From an uncultured bacterium (GTDB taxonomy: Bacteria; Actinomycetota; Actinomycetes; S36-B12; CAIKAW01): a stretch of 34,167 nt of DNA. Where the stretch lies: positions 1-34,167 of the forward strand of contig CAIKAW010000006.1 in the NCBI GenBank assembly GCA_903825575.1, in the 5' to 3' direction. The notes beneath the pieces were generated by a model. That model saw only the letters and a program-made list of their open reading frames with translations, did no database searches and had not been told where the DNA came from. Position 1 is the stretch's first letter, and every line of letters begins with the position of its first letter. This document shows, in pieces, positions 30,842 to 34,167 of this stretch. Made by a program: the position numbers and the translations under genes.

Positions 30842-32560
30842 GTGCCGTCGTCGAAATCCCCAGTCAAGGCCGGTAAGTCGGGCACCACATCCAAGCCAGC
30901 GGCGAAGAAGAAGCCCGCTGCTTCCGCAAAGTCCAAGCCAGTTGCGGCCAAGAAGGCCGTGCCGGCCGCGAAGGCCCCGGCCAAGAAGGCCGCTCCGGCC
31001 AAGAAGGCCGCTCCGGCCAAAGCCCCGAGCAAGAAAGCTGCTCCCGTAGCAAAGGCCCCGGTCAAGAAGGCTGCTCCCGCAGGCAAGGCCCCTGTCAAGA
31101 CGGTCGCCCCCGTAGCAAAGGCCCCGGTCAAGAAGGCCGCACCGACGAAGAAGGCCGCCTCAACAAAGGCGGCTCCGGCCAAGTCAACTCCGGCCAAGTC
31201 CGCTCCCGCCAAGTCCGCTCCCGCCAAGGCTGCTCCTGCCAAGGCTGCTCCTGCCAAGGCTGCTCCGGCCAAGGCTGCTCCCGCCAAGGCCCTGCAAGCC
31301 GTTCCTGCAAAGGCGGCGAAGGGCAAAGTCGCAAGCGGATCAGACCTCGCGCCGGTCGTCAGTCTGGTTCCGGACCTTGAGGACCTTGGCATTGAGGTTG
31401 AAGCGTTGGTGTTGGATGGCGAGATTGTCGCCGTCGGGCTCGATGTTGAAGATGTCGATGTCGCCAGCCTGGAAGTGGTGGCCGAACTTGAGGTCGAACT
31501 CGAAGTTGAACTAGCCCAGGACTTGGCTGAGATCGACACGGACGAGACTCCCGCTGCTCCGGCTGCCGCCGAAGAATCTGACTCGGAAACGTTCGTGATC
31601 TCAGACGTCGATGATGCCGACGAGCCGGTGCAACAAGTCATCACCGCTGGTGCCACGGCCGACCCAGTCAAGGACTACCTCAAGCAGATCGGCAAGGTCC
31701 CGCTGCTGAACGCCGAGCAGGAGGTCGAACTTGCCAAGCGGATCGAGGCTGGCCTTTTCGCCGAAGAGAAGATCAACGGCCCTAAGTCGCTGAACCCCAA
31801 GTTGCGCACCGAGCTTGAATGGATCGCCGAAGACGGACGTCGCGCGAAGAACCACCTGCTGGAAGCAAACCTTCGACTCGTCGTCTCGCTTGCCAAGCGC
31901 TACACGGGCCGTGGCATGTTGTTCCTCGACTTGATCCAAGAAGGCAACCTCGGTCTGATTCGCGCCGTCGAGAAGTTCGACTACACCAAGGGCTACAAGT
32001 TCTCGACGTATGCGACGTGGTGGATTCGGCAGGCCATCACTCGTGCGATGGCTGACCAAGCTCGCACCATTCGGATTCCAGTACACATGGTCGAGGTAAT
32101 CAACAAGCTGGCGCGTGTTCAGCGTCAGATGCTGCAGGACCTTGGCCGGGAACCAACGCCTGAAGAGTTGGCCAAGGAACTGGACATGACTCCCGAGAAG
32201 GTTGTCGAAGTTCAGAAGTACGGCCGCGAGCCAATCTCGTTGCACACCCCACTTGGTGAGGACGGAGACAGCGAGTTCGGCGATCTGATTGAAGACTCCG
32301 AAGCGATTGTTCCGAGCGACGCGGTGTCATTCACACTGTTGCAGGAGCAACTTGAGTCGGTCCTAGACACGCTGTCTGATCGGGAGGCGGGCGTTGTGCG
32401 TATGCGCTTCGGTCTGACCGACGGTCAGCCGAAGACGCTTGACGAGATCGGCAAGGTCTACGGCGTTACGCGCGAGCGCATCCGCCAGATCGAGTCAAAG
32501 ACCATGTCCAAGTTGCGTCACCCGTCGCGTTCGCAGGTCCTGCGCGACTACCTGGACTAA
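30842..32560 (+). CDS. sigA: Primary RNA polymerase sigma factor (SigA/RpoD/HrdB)
   Basis: 572 residues from GTG 30842, GAGAGG 5 bases upstream. Residues 1-165 are Lys/Ala/Pro-rich (repeats of APAKK/APAKA), and an acidic stretch follows to about 265, the extension typical of actinobacterial SigA. Then region 1.2 ([16 protein letters not shown]), region 2 with [20 protein letters not shown] and the -10-binding [17 protein letters not shown], region 3, and region 4 with the -35 helix-turn-helix [20 protein letters not shown]. It directs transcription of housekeeping genes. In-frame TTG 30806 upstream is judged not to be the start. A hairpin after the gene ends transcription. Confidence 0.96.
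   Translation: MPSSKSPVKAGKSGTTSKPAAKKKPAASAKSKPVAAKKAVPAAKAPAKKAAPAKKAAPAKAPSKKAAPVAKAPVKKAAPAGKAPVKTVAPVAKAPVKKAAPTKKAASTKAAPAKSTPAKSAPAKSAPAKAAPAKAAPAKAAPAKAAPAKALQAVPAKAAKGKVASGSDLAPVVSLVPDLEDLGIEVEALVLDGEIVAVGLDVEDVDVASLEVVAELEVELEVELAQDLAEIDTDETPAAPAAAEESDSETFVISDVDDADEPVQQVITAGATADPVKDYLKQIGKVPLLNAEQEVELAKRIEAGLFAEEKINGPKSLNPKLRTELEWIAEDGRRAKNHLLEANLRLVVSLAKRYTGRGMLFLDLIQEGNLGLIRAVEKFDYTKGYKFSTYATWWIRQAITRAMADQARTIRIPVHMVEVINKLARVQRQMLQDLGREPTPEELAKELDMTPEKVVEVQKYGREPISLHTPLGEDGDSEFGDLIEDSEAIVPSDAVSFTLLQEQLESVLDTLSDREAGVVRMRFGLTDGQPKTLDEIGKVYGVTRERIRQIESKTMSKLRHPSRSQVLRDYLD
30954..31309 (+). repeat. Tandem low-complexity repeats in the sigma factor N-terminal region
   Basis: DNA units near GCTCCGGCCAAGAAGGCC and GCTCCTGCCAAG repeat many times, encoding APAKK and APAKA. 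They are imperfect 12-18 bp units, a known feature of actinobacterial primary sigma factors. Length may vary between strains by slippage. Confidence 0.85.
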
Positions 32561-32731
32561 GGGGAGTCGGCGCTAGATTCTCCGCAGGGGCGCTCTTCAA
32601 GACAAAGTGCAGGCGAAGGCAGTCGAACGGCGTTGGAACTCTCAGGAATCTCGGTACCGGCACTTGGCCGATCTTCACGGTTACTGGTGGCTAAGTCGGC
32701 TCACGTTTGTAGCTCTCGCCGAGTACCAGCG

Positions 32732-32775
32732 GCCGGGGCCCAAATGCGCGTAGTAAACAATCGCCGGGCCCCGGC
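32732..32775. terminator. Bidirectional terminator between sigA and the DUF4242 gene
   Basis: A perfect 10-bp GC-rich stem: GCCGGGGCCC (32732-32741) and GGGCCCCGGC (32766-32775), with a 24-base loop. It lies in a 230-base gap between convergent genes in which I see no other feature. There is no T-tract. Confidence 0.65.
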
Positions 32776-32790
32776 GCGCTAGTCAGCAGG

Positions 32791-33039
32791 TCAGCCTTGA
32801 TGGACCTCGTAAATCTCGTCGGCAACCAGCCCGTGTGCTTGCCTGTGCACCTCGGCTGCGGCTTCGGCGCTGGGTGCTTCAACTAGGCAGAAGATCTTTC
32901 CCGCCTTCTCATCCACCCAGTAGTCCTTGTAGTTCACGTCGTGTTCGCCTTGAACCTCAACATCTTTTGCATGCGCCCCCGCGACGTCGGCCGCGGAAAC
33001 GCCCCCGTCCATGTGATGTATATCCATGTAAAGCGGCAT
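32791..33039 (-). CDS. SCO4226/DUF4242 family nickel-binding-like protein
   Basis: 82 residues, small soluble ferredoxin-like fold. It starts MPLYMDIHHMDGGVSAADVAGAH and continues with YKDYWVDEKAGKIFCLVEAPSAEA and VHRQAHGLVADEIYEV, the DUF4242 pattern; the Streptomyces coelicolor member SCO4226 binds nickel. The paired His in DIHH and HRQAH are likely metal ligands. Metal preference here is inferred only from the family. ATG 33039 has GGGGGGATC just upstream. It ends after a hairpin shared with sigA. Confidence 0.85.
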   Translation of the reverse strand: MPLYMDIHHMDGGVSAADVAGAHAKDVEVQGEHDVNYKDYWVDEKAGKIFCLVEAPSAEAAAEVHRQAHGLVADEIYEVHQG

Positions 33040-33095
33040 TCGATCCCCCCATCACGCGCCCCAATTTGAGGCGTTCGGGTGATGCTAGCCGCAAC

Positions 33096-33902
33096 TCACC
33101 TGTGGCGAACCGCTATCGCGAACACAATGGCGTCGAGTGCGAACGCGGCCAGCAAGGCCTGAAAAGCGGCCTGTCTGCGGGTCGAACGTTTGCCGTAGGC
33201 GAATGCGCCTAGGTAGCCGGCTCCGACAAATCCGGGGAGCAATCCAGTGACGTGTCTGGTCTGCAGCGCCAGGATCACCGACCCGATTCCGAGCAGAGAC
33301 CAACAGGTGAAAGATGTCCGTTTGGCGCCGAGTCTGACGCAGATGCCAGAGCGTCCGGCCGATCGGTCTGAGTCAAGGTCCGGTAGCGCATTGGCCAGGT
33401 GCGCGCTAACTCCGAAGGTGGAAAACACCGCAATTATCCAAGTAGCCGGTGCCCGGTGCTCGAGTCCGTAGGTAAGGAAAGTCGGGATCAAACCAAAAGC
33501 AATCGCGTAAGGCAGCCACGACCAAATCGTGCGCGATAGCGCGACGTTGTAAAGCCATGCAACAGCCGTCGCACCAACGGCGATTGCGCATCCGAGCCAG
33601 CCGGCAAGCCGCCAACTGAGTAGAGCGCTGCCTGCGGCCGCTAGAACCGCTGCCCGCCACAGGATTCGCGGGGCTATGGCACCTACTGCCGTGGGTTTGT
33701 CTTTGCGTCCGCTTTGAGCGTCGAGCGGCGCGTCAAATGCATCGTTGCTCCACCCGACCGACAGTTGGGAGAACAGGACGGTGAACAAGACCTGCAACAA
33801 TCCGACGCCGCGCCAGCCCAGACTCGCGGCATAGGCGGTTGCGATAGTCGTGACTGCGACGGTGGGCGGAAAATGGCTGGCCCGCACTAGCGCGCGAATC
33901 AT
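33096..33902 (-). CDS. UbiA-family prenyltransferase
   Basis: 268 residues with about eight hydrophobic segments. The Asp-rich motif 1 is NDAFDAPLD (53-61) and the second is DLDSD (175-179), which bind the Mg2+-prenyl diphosphate. Such enzymes attach isoprenoid chains to aromatic acceptors in quinone or other lipid synthesis. This actinobacterial branch is not one of the well-studied UbiA or MenA types, so the acceptor is unknown. ATG 33902 follows TGAGGAC at a fitting distance; the longer frame from 33995 would overlap the preceding gene. It is 31 bases downstream of the P1 peptidase gene, probably in one operon. Confidence 0.85.
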   Translation of the reverse strand: MIRALVRASHFPPTVAVTTIATAYAASLGWRGVGLLQVLFTVLFSQLSVGWSNDAFDAPLDAQSGRKDKPTAVGAIAPRILWRAAVLAAAGSALLSWRLAGWLGCAIAVGATAVAWLYNVALSRTIWSWLPYAIAFGLIPTFLTYGLEHRAPATWIIAVFSTFGVSAHLANALPDLDSDRSAGRSGICVRLGAKRTSFTCWSLLGIGSVILALQTRHVTGLLPGFVGAGYLGAFAYGKRSTRRQAAFQALLAAFALDAIVFAIAVRHR

Positions 33903-33933
33903 CAGGTCCTCACATGAAGCGCAGACAGAGCCG

Positions 33934-34167
33934 CTAGCCCTGGGCCAGTAGTTCTGGCAGCCGTGAAACCGGGAAGCCTGGGCTGCGATGCCCATCGCGG
34001 CCGGTCATCGAGCGGGACGCCGCCAGCACGTTGAGGACGGCTTCCTCGGTCGACTGGACCACAGCTTCGAAGAGCGGATCCATCGCGCCCCAGGGTACAA
34101 AACCGATGCTGTGCAGGGACATCGAGCTCGACTCGATGTCTGCGAAGGCGCTGTCTAGGGCGCCTGG
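33934..34167 (-). CDS. P1-family (DmpA/S58) peptidase, C-terminal fragment
   Basis: Only the last 77 codons lie in the window; the frame is open to the window edge, so the 5' part is missing. The end matches the P1 (DmpA-type) N-terminal nucleophile aminopeptidase family: MDPLFEAVVQSTEEAVLNVL followed by the MTGRDGHRSPGFP tail, the most conserved C-terminal part. The self-cleavage site and nucleophile are outside the window. Continuity across the edge shows that ATG 34122 is an internal Met. It lies just upstream of the UbiA gene. Confidence 0.8.
   Translation of the reverse strand, partial: PGALDSAFADIESSSMSLHSIGFVPWGAMDPLFEAVVQSTEEAVLNVLAASRSMTGRDGHRSPGFPVSRLPELLAQG

Noticed and set aside
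30954-31309. Short regular repeats as a possible CRISPR array
   Set aside because: Contiguous, in-frame coding repeats (APAKK/APAKA) without spacers, inside the sigma factor gene.
32561-32790. tRNA or small RNA gene behind sigA
   Set aside because: No cloverleaf could be traced; the strong structure is a simple terminator hairpin.

Overview
The window reads as chromosomal DNA from an actinomycete (Actinomycetota), moderately GC-rich and almost certainly free-living. The indicators are a class II (B12-dependent) ribonucleotide reductase end, a housekeeping sigma factor with a long Lys/Ala/Pro-rich N-terminus, a SAM-IV riboswitch, an F420-type (DDN-like) oxidoreductase, the actinobacterial families DUF4192, DUF5302, PAC2 and SCO4226/DUF4242, a zf-HC2 anti-sigma factor, and many GTG/TTG starts. 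I cannot name a genus. No tRNA, rRNA, CRISPR array, insertion sequence, integrase or prophage gene was seen.

Layout. 1-830: end of nrdJ, a small zinc-ribbon-like ORF on the other strand, and a DUF1059 gene. 866-2260 (-): AlkB-type alkane hydroxylase fused to rubredoxin. 2367-4242 (+): LysE-type exporter, DUF1989 protein and VOC protein, tightly packed. 4268-10260 (-): a thioredoxin-fold protein downstream of a five-gene type IV pilus operon (major pilin, PilC, three overlapping minor-pilin-like genes, the last an 884-residue modular protein). 10261-10670 is the only long non-coding stretch and contains palindromes. 10671-13391: methyltransferase, SIMPL protein, and an ECF sigma/anti-sigma pair. 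13543-16410: F420-type oxidoreductase, two lipoproteins, a DUF2157-like membrane protein. 16500-19081: DUF5302, PLP decarboxylase, cation/Ca2+ exchanger. 19150-23386: DsbA/FrnE, PAC2, VOC, a second exchanger and PlsC. 23462-25833: ornithine aminotransferase and DUF4192. 25847-28686: promoter, SAM-IV riboswitch, metY, metX. 28796-32560: secreted PKD protein, universal stress protein, HhH-GPD protein, primary sigma factor. 32791-34167 (-): DUF4242, UbiA prenyltransferase, and the C-terminus of a P1-family peptidase running off the window.

How the genes work together. The pilus operon (pilin, platform and minor pilins, but no ATPase or prepilin peptidase here) makes a surface fibre whose distal component carries two copies of a ~130-residue glycan-binding/phage-tail-like module. 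metY-metX form a SAM-sensing methionine/homocysteine synthesis unit. The ECF sigma/anti-sigma pair faces an F420-type enzyme across a short intergenic region that holds ECF-like promoter motifs in both directions, suggesting a small autoregulated stress regulon. Several singleton genes share a precise arrangement, a TANNNT hexamer 6-7 nt before the start codon with no Shine-Dalgarno, which points to widespread leaderless transcripts.

No wholly new system can be proven from sequence alone. The best candidates for something undescribed are the modular pilus protein, the LysE-DUF1989-VOC cluster, the ECF/F420 divergon and the palindrome-rich leader upstream of the pilin.
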